From: Streptomyces sp. NBC_00433
GTDB taxonomy: Bacteria; Actinomycetota; Actinomycetes; Streptomycetales; Streptomycetaceae
NCBI GenBank assembly: GCA_036015235.1
Contig: CP107926.1
Coordinates: 6,757,501-6,821,500 of the forward strand
Length of the DNA: 64,000 nucleotides
Reading direction: 5' to 3'
Shown here: one piece after another, positions 30,648 to 39,135 of the stretch
Layout of the letters: the number at the start of each line of letters is the position of its first letter
Numbering within the stretch: the first letter of the stretch is position 1
Translations under genes and position numbers: made by a program
Notes under the pieces: model-generated
The model's input: only the letters and a program-made list of their open reading frames with translations
Database searches by the model: none
What the model was told of the DNA's origin: nothing

Positions 30648-33341
30648 ATGGACAATCGCTACGAGATATTCTGCCTCGCGGACCGATACTTCTACGAGAG
30701 TCTCGACCGGCTTCCCCTTCCTGCCGGCGGCGATTCCCGTCCGCCTTCCGGCCCGGTTTCCGGTCGGTCCTCCGGCCCGGTTTCCGAGGCGCGATCGGCG
30801 CCGCTCGTCTTCGCATTCGAGGCCGCTCAGCGCGAAGTGCCGGACGGCTGGCGCTCGATGCGGTCCGGCGACTGGCTGCACCTCGACCCGACACCGGGAC
30901 CGGAGCGGGAGAGCCGCCCGCCGCAAGGCTGGAAGGTGCATGTGTCCGCCGCCCTCGGCAATGCCGACAAGGTGGCCGCCAAGGTCTGGGACCACTGCGT
31001 GCCGCGCGGCATCCCGTTCAAATTCGTGCCCAGCCCGCAGCTGCTCCACCTGCGGAACTCGAAATACGCCGGCCGCGACACGAGCGGAAAATTCGTCACG
31101 ATCTATCCGACCGGCGAGCCGCAACTGCGGTCGGTGCTCGAAGAACTCGGCGAATTGCTCGACGGTGAGCCCGGCCCCTACATCCTCACGGATCTGCGCT
31201 GGCGGGAGGGCCCGCTCTACGTCCGCTACGGCGCATTCGTGAAGCGCTTCTGCGTGGGCGACCGCGGCACCCTGGTCTCCGCGATCGAGGACGCGGAGGG
31301 GCGGCTCGTGCCCGACAGCCGCGCACCCGCCTTCCACGTCCCCGAGTGGGTCACGCTGCCGGACTTCCTGCAGCCGCACTTGCAGGCGCGCAACAGCACG
31401 ACCGTCGGCGACCTGCCCTACCGCATCGAGTCCGCGCTGCACTTCTCCAACGGCGGCGGCGTCTACGTCGGCACCGACACCCGCAGCGGCGAGAAGGTCG
31501 TACTGAAGGAGGGCCGCCCACACGCCGGGCTGGCCTCCGACGGCGCGGACGCCGTCACCCGGCTGGAGCGCGAACGGGACGCGCTGCTGCGGCTGTCCGG
31601 GCTCGGCGTCGCCCCCGAGGTACGCGACTGGTTCGTCCTGGGCGACCACCGCTTCCTGGTCATGGAATTCCTTGAGGGCAAACCCCTCAACAGCCAGTTC
31701 AGCCACCGCCACCCGCTGCTCACCCCCGACCCCGACCCGGCGGAGGTCGCCGGCTACACCGAGTGGGCGCTGCGCGTCCACGCCCGCGTCGAACAGGCGG
31801 TCGCCGCCATCCATTCCCGCGGAGTCGTCTTCAACGACCTGCACATGTACAACATCATGGTCTCCCCGGACGGCGAGTCCGTACGGCTGCTGGACTTCGA
31901 GGCGGCCGCCGCCGACACCGACAACCTGCGCCAGTCGGTCGCCCACCCCGGCTTCATGGCCCCCCGCGACCGCCGCGGCACCGCGGTCGACCACTACGCC
32001 CTGGCCTGCCTGCGGCTGGCACTCTTCCTGCCGGTCACCACGCTGCTGGCCGTCGACCGCGAGAAGGCCGCGCACCTCGCCGAGGTCATCGCCGCCCAAT
32101 TCCCGGTGCCGCGCGCCTTCCTGGACGAGGCGGTCGCCGAGATCACCCGCGACCTGCCCGCCGCACCCGGCAGCACACCGGACCTGCCCGCCGCGCCCCG
32201 CAGGGCCCGCTACCTGCCCGCCGAGACCGCTGGCGACTGGCCCGCCTCCCGGGACGCCATGGCCGGGGCGATCCTCGCCTCCGCCACCCCGGAACGCGGC
32301 GACCGGCTCTTCCCCGGGGACATCGCGCAGTTCTCCGACGGCGGCGGCCTCGGCATCGCCCACGGCGCCGCGGGCGTCCTGCTCGCCTTCGCCGAGACCG
32401 GCCTGCCCCGCTATGAGCAGGGCGAGCGCTGGCTGCTGGACCGCACCGCGCCCGCGCCGGGCGGCACCCCGCTCGGGCTGTACGACGGCGTCGCCGGCAT
32501 CGCGTACGTCCTGGACCGGCTCGGACACACCGAACGCGCCCTGGAGCTGGCCCACTCGCTGCTGTCGGAGAAATGGCAGCAGTCCGGCTCCGATCTGTCC
32601 GGCGGCATCGCCGGCATCGGCCTGGTCCTGGACCACCTCGCCCACAGCACCGGCGAAACCGCCCTCCAGGAAAAGGCGTTGGAAGCCGCCGGAATCGTGG
32701 CGGCCCGCCTCGCCGCCGACGGTACGTCCCGCGCCGGGCTGATGCGCGGCGCGACCGGCGCCGCCCTGCTCTTCGTACGCCTCTACGAGCGCATCGGCGC
32801 ACCCGCACTGCTCGGCCACGCCGCCCGCGCCCTGCAACTCGACCTCGACCGCTGCGTGATCACCGCCGCCGGCGGCCTCGACGTGGACGAGGGCTGGCGC
32901 ACCATGCCCTACGTCGGCGACGGCAGTGCCGGCATCGGACTGGTCCTCGACGACTTCCTGCCGCTCGCCCGGGAGGCCGGCGATCTCGACCCCGAGGTCG
33001 ACGCGCGCTTCGAGAAGGCCCGCGCCGACATCGTCCGCGCGGCGACCCTGCGGCTCTACGCCCAGCCCGGCCTCTTCGCCGGCCGGGCCGGCATGATCCT
33101 GCACCTCGCCCGCACCAGCACTCCCGCCGTGCCCGCCGGCGCGCTCGCCGAGCAGGTCGACGCGCTCGGCTGGTACGGCATGCCCTACCGCGGCGGGCTC
33201 GCCTTCCCCGGCAACCAGATGATGCGGCTGTCGATGGACCTCGGCACCGGCACCGCCGGCTGCCTGCTCGCCCTGGGCGCCGCCCGCGCCGGCTCCGCCG
33301 CCGGGCTGCCCTTCCTGCCGCCGCTGGCCGGCGGCTCCTGA
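30648..33341 (+). CDS. ramC: Class III lanthionine synthetase LanKC (RamC/AmfT-like)
   Basis: This 897-aa protein starts at the ATG at 30648. It has an N-terminal lyase-type region and a Ser/Thr kinase-like domain (VVLKEGRP with the ATP-binding Lys near 287, FNDLHMYNIMV near 394, LLDFEA near 414). A C-terminal LanC-like cyclase follows (GLYDGVAGIAYVL, DLSGGIAGIGLVL, GLMRGATGAALL, GRAGMILHLA). I see no Cys-Cys-His zinc triad in the cyclase part, as expected for class III. It phosphorylates Ser of the precursor, eliminates phosphate and forms lanthionine/labionin rings. Length and order match RamC. It heads the operon, with the precursor gene 68 bp downstream. Confidence 0.96.
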   Translation: MDNRYEIFCLADRYFYESLDRLPLPAGGDSRPPSGPVSGRSSGPVSEARSAPLVFAFEAAQREVPDGWRSMRSGDWLHLDPTPGPERESRPPQGWKVHVSAALGNADKVAAKVWDHCVPRGIPFKFVPSPQLLHLRNSKYAGRDTSGKFVTIYPTGEPQLRSVLEELGELLDGEPGPYILTDLRWREGPLYVRYGAFVKRFCVGDRGTLVSAIEDAEGRLVPDSRAPAFHVPEWVTLPDFLQPHLQARNSTTVGDLPYRIESALHFSNGGGVYVGTDTRSGEKVVLKEGRPHAGLASDGADAVTRLERERDALLRLSGLGVAPEVRDWFVLGDHRFLVMEFLEGKPLNSQFSHRHPLLTPDPDPAEVAGYTEWALRVHARVEQAVAAIHSRGVVFNDLHMYNIMVSPDGESVRLLDFEAAAADTDNLRQSVAHPGFMAPRDRRGTAVDHYALACLRLALFLPVTTLLAVDREKAAHLAEVIAAQFPVPRAFLDEAVAEITRDLPAAPGSTPDLPAAPRRARYLPAETAGDWPASRDAMAGAILASATPERGDRLFPGDIAQFSDGGGLGIAHGAAGVLLAFAETGLPRYEQGERWLLDRTAPAPGGTPLGLYDGVAGIAYVLDRLGHTERALELAHSLLSEKWQQSGSDLSGGIAGIGLVLDHLAHSTGETALQEKALEAAGIVAARLAADGTSRAGLMRGATGAALLFVRLYERIGAPALLGHAARALQLDLDRCVITAAGGLDVDEGWRTMPYVGDGSAGIGLVLDDFLPLAREAGDLDPEVDARFEKARADIVRAATLRLYAQPGLFAGRAGMILHLARTSTPAVPAGALAEQVDALGWYGMPYRGGLAFPGNQMMRLSMDLGTGTAGCLLALGAARAGSAAGLPFLPPLAGGS

Positions 33342-33409
33342 CCCGGCTCCGGCCGCCGTGGCCGGAGTCGTGCACCACCCGGTGCTTCTCCCATCGAAAG
33401 GACACTGTC

Positions 33410-33529
33410 ATGGCCCTTCTCGACCTGCAGAACATGGAGCCCGCCAACGGTCACGGCGGCGGTGGCGCGGCCAGCTCGCTCAGCCTGATCGGCTGCATCA
33501 GCTCCGTGAGCTTCCTCGTCTGCCTGTAG
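33410..33529 (+). CDS. ramS: Class III lanthipeptide precursor, SapB/AmfS-like
   Basis: The gene encodes 39 residues. The leader starts MALLDLQNME, matching the conserved LFDLQxME of RamS/AmfS leaders. A Gly-rich linker follows, then the core with two Ser-x2-Ser-x3-Cys units: SSLSLIGC and SSVSFLVC, ending in Leu. This is the labionin-forming pattern of SapB/AmfS-type surfactant peptides, which release aerial hyphae from the aqueous surface. Both cores are strongly hydrophobic, fitting an amphiphile. RBS gaaagga. Confidence 0.95.
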   Translation: MALLDLQNMEPANGHGGGGAASSLSLIGCISSVSFLVCL

Positions 33530-33540
33530 CAGACCCCGCC

Positions 33541-33570
33541 CCGGGCGGCCCGGCCCGCCGGGCCGCCCGG
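33541..33570 (+). terminator. Perfect hairpin after the precursor gene, probable attenuator
   Basis: A 13-bp perfect stem, CCGGGCGGCCCGG / CCGGGCCGCCCGG, with a 4-nt loop lies 11 bp after the precursor stop and before the exporter genes. It could partly terminate transcription or stabilise the short mRNA, giving more precursor than exporter. Confidence 0.7.
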
Positions 33571-33619
33571 GGCTTCAGCGTTTCGCACAACGCCCATCGC
33601 GCGGGAAGGGGACGAGGAC

Positions 33620-35305
33620 ATGGCGGTCGTGGCCGACACCGCGCGGCAGGACGCCGGAAGGTTCCTGGGCGTCACCGGGCTCGGGCTGCTGTCGGCCGGG
33701 CTCGAACTCGTGCTGCCCTTCGCCCTCGGCCACGCCCTGGACCAGCTGCTGCGCGGCGCGGACGCCACCCGCTGGGTCGCGCTGTGCGCGCTGGTCGTCG
33801 GGGCGCAGACGGCGACCGCGGCCGGCGAGGACCTGCTCGCCGGCCTCACCAACGCCCGCGCCGCGGCCGGAATCCGGCGCCGCACCGTACGGCACATGCT
33901 GGCGGCCGGGCCGCGCGCGGCCGGGCAGGGGACCGGGGACCTGGTCACCCGGATGGTCGGCAATGCCGCGGACGCCGCCGCGACCCCCGCGGCCGCCGCG
34001 GCGCTCCCCGCGGCGCTGGCCGTGCCGATCGGCGGCATCGTCGCGCTCGCCCTGACCGACGTGTGGCTCGCCGTCGCCTTCCTCGCCGGCGCACCGCTGC
34101 TGACGTTGCTGGTGCGGCGCTTCGCGCGGGCGTCCTCCGACTGCGTCACCGCCTACCAGACCGCCCAGGGCCGGATCGCCACCCTGCTGATGGAGGCCCT
34201 CGGCGGCGCGCGCACCATCGCCGCCGCCGGAACCGAGGAGCGGGAGAACACCCGCGTCCTGGCACCGCTGCCCGAACTCGCCGCCCAGGGAAGGCGGATG
34301 TGGCGCGTCCAGGGCCGGGCGACGGCCCAGGCCGCGGTGCTCGTGCCGCTTTTGCAGATCACCGTGCTCGCCGTCGGCGGCGTCAGGCTGTCCACCGGTG
34401 CGCTGAGCGTCGGCGACCTGCTCGCGGCCAGCCGCTACGTCCTGCTGGCCACCGGGATCGGCGTCGTCGTCGGCCAGTTGGGCGCCGTCGTCAAGGGCAG
34501 GGCCGCCGCGGGCCGGGTCGACGAGGTGCTGGCCGTGGCCCTGCCCGCCCACGGGGAGCGGCAGTTGCCGAAGCACGGGCCGGGCACCCTGGAGCTGCGC
34601 GAGGTCACCGCGGTCCGCGGCGCCGAGACCGTGCTGGACGGGCTCGACCTGACCGTGCCCGGCGGGAGCTGCGTGGCCGTGGTGGGCCGCTCGGGCGCGG
34701 GCAAGTCCGTACTGGCCGCGCTCGCCGGGCGGCTGGCCGACCCCGACAGCGGCACCGTCCTGCTCGACGGCTGCCCGCTGCCCGAACTGTCCCTGCCCGC
34801 GCTGCGGGACGCCGTCGGCTACGCCTTCGAGCGCCCGGTGCTGCTCGGCGACACCATCGCCGACGCCATCGCCTTCGGGCCGCACCCGCTGCCCCTCGAC
34901 CGCGTCACGCAAGGAGCCCGCGCCGCCGAGGCCGACGGCTTCGTACGCCTGCTGCCCGACGGCTACGCCACCGCCCGCACCCGCGCCCCCTTCTCCGGCG
35001 GCGAGATCCAACGCCTCGGCCTGGCAAGGGCCTTCGCCCACCCGGGGCGGCTGCTCGTACTGGACGACGCGACCTCCAGCCTCGACACCGTCACCGAAGT
35101 CCGCGTCGCCCGCGCCCTCTTCCACGACCACGCGCACCGCACCAGGCTGCTCACCACCCACCGCGCCTCGACCGCCGCCCGCGCCGACCTGGTCGCCTGG
35201 CTCGACGCCGGGCGCGTCCGGGCGCTGGCACCGCACGGCGTGCTGTGGGCCGACGCCGACTACCGGGCACTCTTCGGGGACTACCAGGACGATTCCGATG
35301 GATGA
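33620..35305 (+). CDS. ramA: ABC half-transporter of the lanthipeptide exporter, RamA-like
   Basis: This 561-aa protein is an ABC exporter half. The N-terminal membrane domain, about residues 1-290, has six hydrophobic segments. The ATPase follows, with Walker A GRSGAGKS, signature FSGGEIQR, Walker B LLVLDDATSSLD and an H-loop THRAS. The Walker B carries DD instead of the usual DE, so the catalytic Glu is replaced by Asp, which suggests a degenerate site in a heterodimer. The stop overlaps the next start by 8 bp. Confidence 0.93.
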   Translation: MAVVADTARQDAGRFLGVTGLGLLSAGLELVLPFALGHALDQLLRGADATRWVALCALVVGAQTATAAGEDLLAGLTNARAAAGIRRRTVRHMLAAGPRAAGQGTGDLVTRMVGNAADAAATPAAAAALPAALAVPIGGIVALALTDVWLAVAFLAGAPLLTLLVRRFARASSDCVTAYQTAQGRIATLLMEALGGARTIAAAGTEERENTRVLAPLPELAAQGRRMWRVQGRATAQAAVLVPLLQITVLAVGGVRLSTGALSVGDLLAASRYVLLATGIGVVVGQLGAVVKGRAAAGRVDEVLAVALPAHGERQLPKHGPGTLELREVTAVRGAETVLDGLDLTVPGGSCVAVVGRSGAGKSVLAALAGRLADPDSGTVLLDGCPLPELSLPALRDAVGYAFERPVLLGDTIADAIAFGPHPLPLDRVTQGARAAEADGFVRLLPDGYATARTRAPFSGGEIQRLGLARAFAHPGRLLVLDDATSSLDTVTEVRVARALFHDHAHRTRLLTTHRASTAARADLVAWLDAGRVRALAPHGVLWADADYRALFGDYQDDSDG

Positions 35306-36995
35306 GATCAGGATCAGGGACTGCGTCCGCGGCCGCGGCGCCGTCGTCGCGGTGCTGCTCGGCTGGTCTGTCCTGGAGGCCGGGCAGACCTTCCTCTTCG
35401 GCTTCGCCCTCGCGCACGCCATGGACCAGGGCTTCCTGCGAGGGAGGCAGGGCACGGGCCTGTGGTGGCTGGCACTCGCGGCGGCCGCCGTACCCGTCGG
35501 GGCGTACGGCGCCACGCGGGTCTTCGGCGCGGTCGCCGCCCTCGTGGAGCCGCTGCGGGACCGGCTGGTCGGCCACGTCGTGCGGCGCGGCCTGCGCGCC
35601 GCGGTCGGCGGCGCCGTCCGCGGCGGCGGCCGGCCCGCCGACTCTGCCGTGGTGTCGCGGCTCACCCACCAAGTCGAGATCGCCAGGGACTCCCTCGGCG
35701 GCATCGTGATGGTGCTGCGGTCCTTCGTCTTCACCGCCGCGGGCGCCCTCGCCGGCATGATCGCGCTCGCGCCCGTCCTGCTCCTGGTGGTGCTGCCGCC
35801 ACTGGCCGCGGGCACCGCGCTCTTCGCGCTCGCCCTGCGCCCGCTCGCCCACCGCCAGCGCCGCTTCCTCGCCGCCGACGAGGCCGTCGCCGAGGAGTGC
35901 GGCAGCCTCGCGGGCGGCCTGCGCGACATCACCGCGTGCGGGGCGCAGCAGCCGATGGCCCAGCGGGCGGAGCGGCGTATCGACGCGGCACAGCGCGCGG
36001 CCCGCGCACTCGCCGTCTGGGGCGTCCTGCGCACCGCCGCCCTCGCCGTCGGCGGCCAACTCCCCGTCGTGCTGCTGCTGGTGACCACCCCCTGGCTCCT
36101 CTCCTCCCACCGCGTCACCCCCGGCGCCCTCCTCGGCGCCTTCGCCTACCTGACGCAGTCCCTGCAACCCGCGCTCCAGAACCTGGTCCACACGCTGGGC
36201 ATCGCGGGTACCCGCCTGGGCGTCGTCCTGGCCCGCCTCACCGGCGAGCCCGCGGCCGCCGAGGGGAAGGCCGCCGGTGCGCTGCCCGCGCAGGCGGGAC
36301 CCGCGCCCAGCCCGGGGACCGCCCTCGAACTGCGCGGGGTCGGCTTCGCCTACGGCCCCGGCGCCGAACCGGTGCTGCGGTCGCTGGACCTGGCCGTCGG
36401 CGCAGGCGAGCACCTGGCGGTCGTCGGCCCGAGCGGGGCCGGGAAGTCCACCCTCGCGGGGGTGATCGCCGGGCTGCTCCCGCCGGGGGAGGGGGAGATG
36501 CGGCGGGCCGGCCCTGTCGCGCTCGTGCCGCAGGAGGCGTACGTCTTCCGCGGGACCGTCGCCGAGAACGTCGGCTACCTCCGCGGGCACACCACCCCGG
36601 CCCTGGTCACCGCCGCGGCCGCCGCGGTGGGCGCCGCGGCACTGGTCGACGCGCTCGGCGGGCCGGAGGGGCAGGTCGACCCGGGCGCGCTGTCGAGCGG
36701 GGAGCGGCAACTGCTCGCGCTGGCCCGCACGTATCTCGCGCCCGCCGGGATCGTCGTGCTGGACGAGGCCACCTGCCATCTCGACCCGGTGGCCGAGGCA
36801 TGCGCGGAACGCGCCTTCGCCGACCGCCCCGCGACCACCCTGGTCGTGATCGCCCACCGCATCAGCTCCGCCCGCCGCGCGGACCGCACGCTCGTCCTGG
36901 ACGGCGCCGACACCGCCTGCGGCCCGCACGCGGACCTGCTCGCCGGCTCCCCGCTCTACCACGACCTCGCCGCCGCCTGGGCGGCCACATCCTGA
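35298..36995 (+). CDS. ramB: ABC half-transporter of the lanthipeptide exporter, RamB-like
   Basis: This 565-aa protein has a membrane domain (about 1-300) plus an ATPase with Walker A GPSGAGKST, signature LSSGERQLLALAR, Walker B IVVLDEATCHLD and H-loop IAHRISS. With intact catalytic Glu it complements the DD Walker B of its partner, as expected for a heterodimeric exporter. It is translationally coupled to the upstream half. Confidence 0.93.
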   Translation: MDEIRIRDCVRGRGAVVAVLLGWSVLEAGQTFLFGFALAHAMDQGFLRGRQGTGLWWLALAAAAVPVGAYGATRVFGAVAALVEPLRDRLVGHVVRRGLRAAVGGAVRGGGRPADSAVVSRLTHQVEIARDSLGGIVMVLRSFVFTAAGALAGMIALAPVLLLVVLPPLAAGTALFALALRPLAHRQRRFLAADEAVAEECGSLAGGLRDITACGAQQPMAQRAERRIDAAQRAARALAVWGVLRTAALAVGGQLPVVLLLVTTPWLLSSHRVTPGALLGAFAYLTQSLQPALQNLVHTLGIAGTRLGVVLARLTGEPAAAEGKAAGALPAQAGPAPSPGTALELRGVGFAYGPGAEPVLRSLDLAVGAGEHLAVVGPSGAGKSTLAGVIAGLLPPGEGEMRRAGPVALVPQEAYVFRGTVAENVGYLRGHTTPALVTAAAAAVGAAALVDALGGPEGQVDPGALSSGERQLLALARTYLAPAGIVVLDEATCHLDPVAEACAERAFADRPATTLVVIAHRISSARRADRTLVLDGADTACGPHADLLAGSPLYHDLAAAWAATS

Positions 36996-37005
36996 CGGCG
37001 ACCGC

Positions 37006-37620
37006 TCAGAGCCAGCCCGCGAAGCGCGATATGCGTATGGCGTCGACCCGGTTGCGCGCGCCGGTCTTCCGGGTGATCGCCGCCAGGTAGTTGCGCACCG
37101 TGCCATTGCACAGGTGCAGGCTGCGGGCTATCTCCGTCACCGACGCGCCCTCCGCGCTCAGCGACAGCACGCTCAACTCCCGCGGTGTCAGCGGCATGTC
37201 GGCGGCCTGGAGGAATTCCACCGCGAGCGACTCGTCGACGAACCGTTTCCCCTGGGCCACTTGGCGCACTGCTGCGGGCAACCGGTCCGCCGAGCGGTCC
37301 TTGTTGACGAAGCCCAGCGCGTCGGCCCGATAGGCGCGTCGCAGATTGCCCGGCTTCCCGCCGCTGGTGAGGACGATCAGGGCGCAGTCGCTCCCTGCCG
37401 GGCGGGATCCGATCGACGGCGCCATCGCCCTGTCCGTGTGCCGCCGCCAGCCCGGACAGTCCGCGTCGACCACGCAGACGTGCGGCCCGTGCAGCCGACC
37501 GTTCTCCTCCCGCCGATGCCACTCGGTGTCGGTCACCTCGAAATCCGGCTCCTTTCCCAATAACGCCGCGAGGGCGGATCGCAGCAGGCTCGTGTCATGG
37601 GTCACCAGCACGCGTATCAA
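37006..37620 (-). CDS. ramR: RamR/AmfR-type response regulator, convergent to the ram operon
   Basis: The product is about 204 aa if the TTG at 37620 is used; it sits 6-7 bases after aaggggaaag. An ATG at 37665 is the alternative. The receiver-like N-terminus (LIRVLVTHDTSLLRSALAALLGKEPDFEV ... VCVVDADCPGW ... GFVNKDRSADRL) has an atypical acidic pocket. The C-terminal LuxR/NarL HTH (LTPRELSVLSLSAEGASVTEIARSLHLCNGTVRNYLAAITRKTGARNRVDAIR) is clear. RamR and AmfR are orphan regulators that activate the SapB-type operon. It converges on ramB with 10 bp between stops. Confidence 0.9.
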   Translation of the reverse strand: MIRVLVTHDTSLLRSALAALLGKEPDFEVTDTEWHRREENGRLHGPHVCVVDADCPGWRRHTDRAMAPSIGSRPAGSDCALIVLTSGGKPGNLRRAYRADALGFVNKDRSADRLPAAVRQVAQGKRFVDESLAVEFLQAADMPLTPRELSVLSLSAEGASVTEIARSLHLCNGTVRNYLAAITRKTGARNRVDAIRISRFAGWL

Positions 37621-37815
37621 CTCGGCTTTCCCCTTGTGTTGTCGCACCGATCCCCGCAGGAGCACACTCCCAAATGTCCCCTTCGGTTCTACCCCCGCGG
37701 GATGCAGCGGAGGACCCGAATTCCGGTCATCAGGGGCGCAGTCGGCGGCGATCCGATGCGCTCGGGGGGCGCGCGGCGCAATCCGAATACGCCTTCCCTG
37801 GGAAGAGTTGACGCG

Positions 37816-38165
37816 CTATGGCTGACGCCCCACCAGGCTCCGCAGCCCTTGCTGCGACGGCGAACCCGGCTCGGGGAGATGCACCACCACACTGCGGCCG
37901 GGATCGTCCCCCACCGCCAACCGCACGTAGGTCAGATCGAGTCGGCCGACCACCGGGGGGTGGAAGCGCCGCGTCGAGGTCCTGAAGGCCTGTACGTCGT
38001 GCGCCGCCCACAGCTCCCGGAAGAGCGGGCTCGCCCCGAGCAACGCCCCGATCAGCTCGGCGAACCGCGGGTTGTCCATCTCGTACGCCGCCTGCCCGCG
38101 CAGCACCGCGGTCAGCCGGCGCACCTCGCCCTCCCAGTCGTCGAACAGCTCGGTCAGCCCCGGCT
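37816..38165 (-). pseudogene. C-terminal remnant of an MmyB-type XRE regulator
   Basis: The frame encodes LFDDWEGEVRRLTAVLRGQAAYEMDNPRFAELIGALLGASPLFRELWAAHDV ... HPPVVGRLDLTYVRLAV ... HLPEPGSPSQQGLRSL, the C-terminal two thirds of the MmyB-like ligand domain. The helix-turn-helix and the first part of that domain are missing. At about 38165 the homology stops and the complementary strand turns into an SDR fragment. The gap 37621-37815 upstream of ramR holds nothing that I can support. Confidence 0.75.
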
Positions 38166-38172
38166 CGGTGGA

Positions 38173-38370
38173 CCTCCGTGGCGGCCGCCGAGCTCCCCGG
38201 TCGACGCGGCGGTCGACGCCGTCCACCGCGCCCTCACCGCCCGCCGCCCCCGCTACCTGGTCGGCCCCGACGCCCGCACCGTCCGCATCGCCCGCCGCCT
38301 CCCGACCCCGGTCCGCGACCGCGCCCTGCCGGCCGCACCGAAGCTCACACCGGCGTCGTTCGGGCCGTGA
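38173..38370 (+). pseudogene. C-terminal remnant of a short-chain dehydrogenase (SDR)
   Basis: The rightward frame reads SSPVDAAVDAVHRALTARRPRYLVGPDARTVRIARRLPTPVRDRAL, which matches the usual C-terminus of actinomycete SDRs (P-xxVAxAVxxALTARRPRxRYLVGxDARL...LPxRxRD). The cofactor fold and the active-site YxxxK are absent. SDR genes often lie divergent from MmyB-type regulators, so both fragments probably come from one such pair. Confidence 0.65.
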
Positions 38371-38379
38371 CCCGCGGCC

Positions 38380-38967
38380 TCACCCGGAGGGAGGGGGGAT
38401 CAGCCGGCAGACCGTCCTGATGTCCTGGCGGACCTGGGTGACCGGGGAGCGGTCCGCGAGCCAGCTGACGAGCGTGGCGTGCCACGTGTGCTCGACCACG
38501 CGGACCGCGGACAGCAGATCGGGTGTCGGCTCGGCGCCGAGCCGCATCGCGTCGAGGATGATCGCCCGGGTGAGGACGGAGACCGTGTCGACCTCAAGGC
38601 GGACCGAGCGGTCGGCGAAGATCACCGCCCGCACCATCGCGTCGGCGAGCAGCGGTTCCCGCTGCAGGGCGCGGAAAGCCCGCAGCAGGGTCTCCGCGAC
38701 CCGCTCCCCCGGGCTCGCGGCCGTCGGGGGCCGGTCGCGGAGCGTGGCGTGCAGCAGGCCGAGCTGGTCCTGCATGACGGCGACCAGCAGGTGGATCTTG
38801 GACGGGAAGTAGCGGTAGAGCGTGCCGAGGGCGACGCCCGACTCCTCGGCGACCTCCCGCATCTGGACCGCGTCGAAGCCGCCGCCGGCGGCGAGCCGGG
38901 TGCTGGCGTCCAGGATGCGCCGCCGCCTGGCCTCCTGGCGTACGGTCAAAGCGGTGATGCGGCCCAT
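38380..38967 (-). CDS. TetR-family regulator, KstR-like
   Basis: The product is 195 aa. The ATG at 38967 has GGAAG six bases upstream; an ATG at 38979 lacks an RBS. The HTH is RRRILDASTRLAAGGGFDAVQMREVAEESGVALGTLYRYFPSKIHLLVAVM, close to the mycobacterial KstR sequence in exactly this segment (GGYDAVQMRAVAE ... VAVGTLYRYFPSKVHLLV). KstR controls sterol/lipid catabolism in mycobacteria. Here the neighbours are a glycosyltransferase operon, so the ligand may differ. A perfect KstR-type operator lies in the divergent promoter. Confidence 0.88.
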   Translation of the reverse strand: MGRITALTVRQEARRRRILDASTRLAAGGGFDAVQMREVAEESGVALGTLYRYFPSKIHLLVAVMQDQLGLLHATLRDRPPTAASPGERVAETLLRAFRALQREPLLADAMVRAVIFADRSVRLEVDTVSVLTRAIILDAMRLGAEPTPDLLSAVRVVEHTWHATLVSWLADRSPVTQVRQDIRTVCRLIPPPSG

Positions 38968-39069
38968 ACGTACTTCCATCCGTCACACGCGGCTCCGGCG
39001 CGCGCGGGGCCGGGGGCCGTGGGGACCCCGTCCGCTTGCCGGTGGACTCGCCGTCTGTACCATCGAGTC

Positions 39070-39083
39070 TGAAACTTGTTCTA
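39070..39083. promoter_or_regulatory. KstR-type operator
   Basis: TGAAACTTGTTCTA fits TnnAACnnGTTnnA, the consensus known for KstR, at every fixed base. It lies 53 bp before the glycosyltransferase start and 103 bp from the TetR start, consistent with control of both directions. Confidence 0.75.
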
Positions 39084-39135
39084 GATTAGCGCGACCGGTT
39101 ACGCTCCGGCTCTATCGCTGCGAAGGGGGCCGGGA

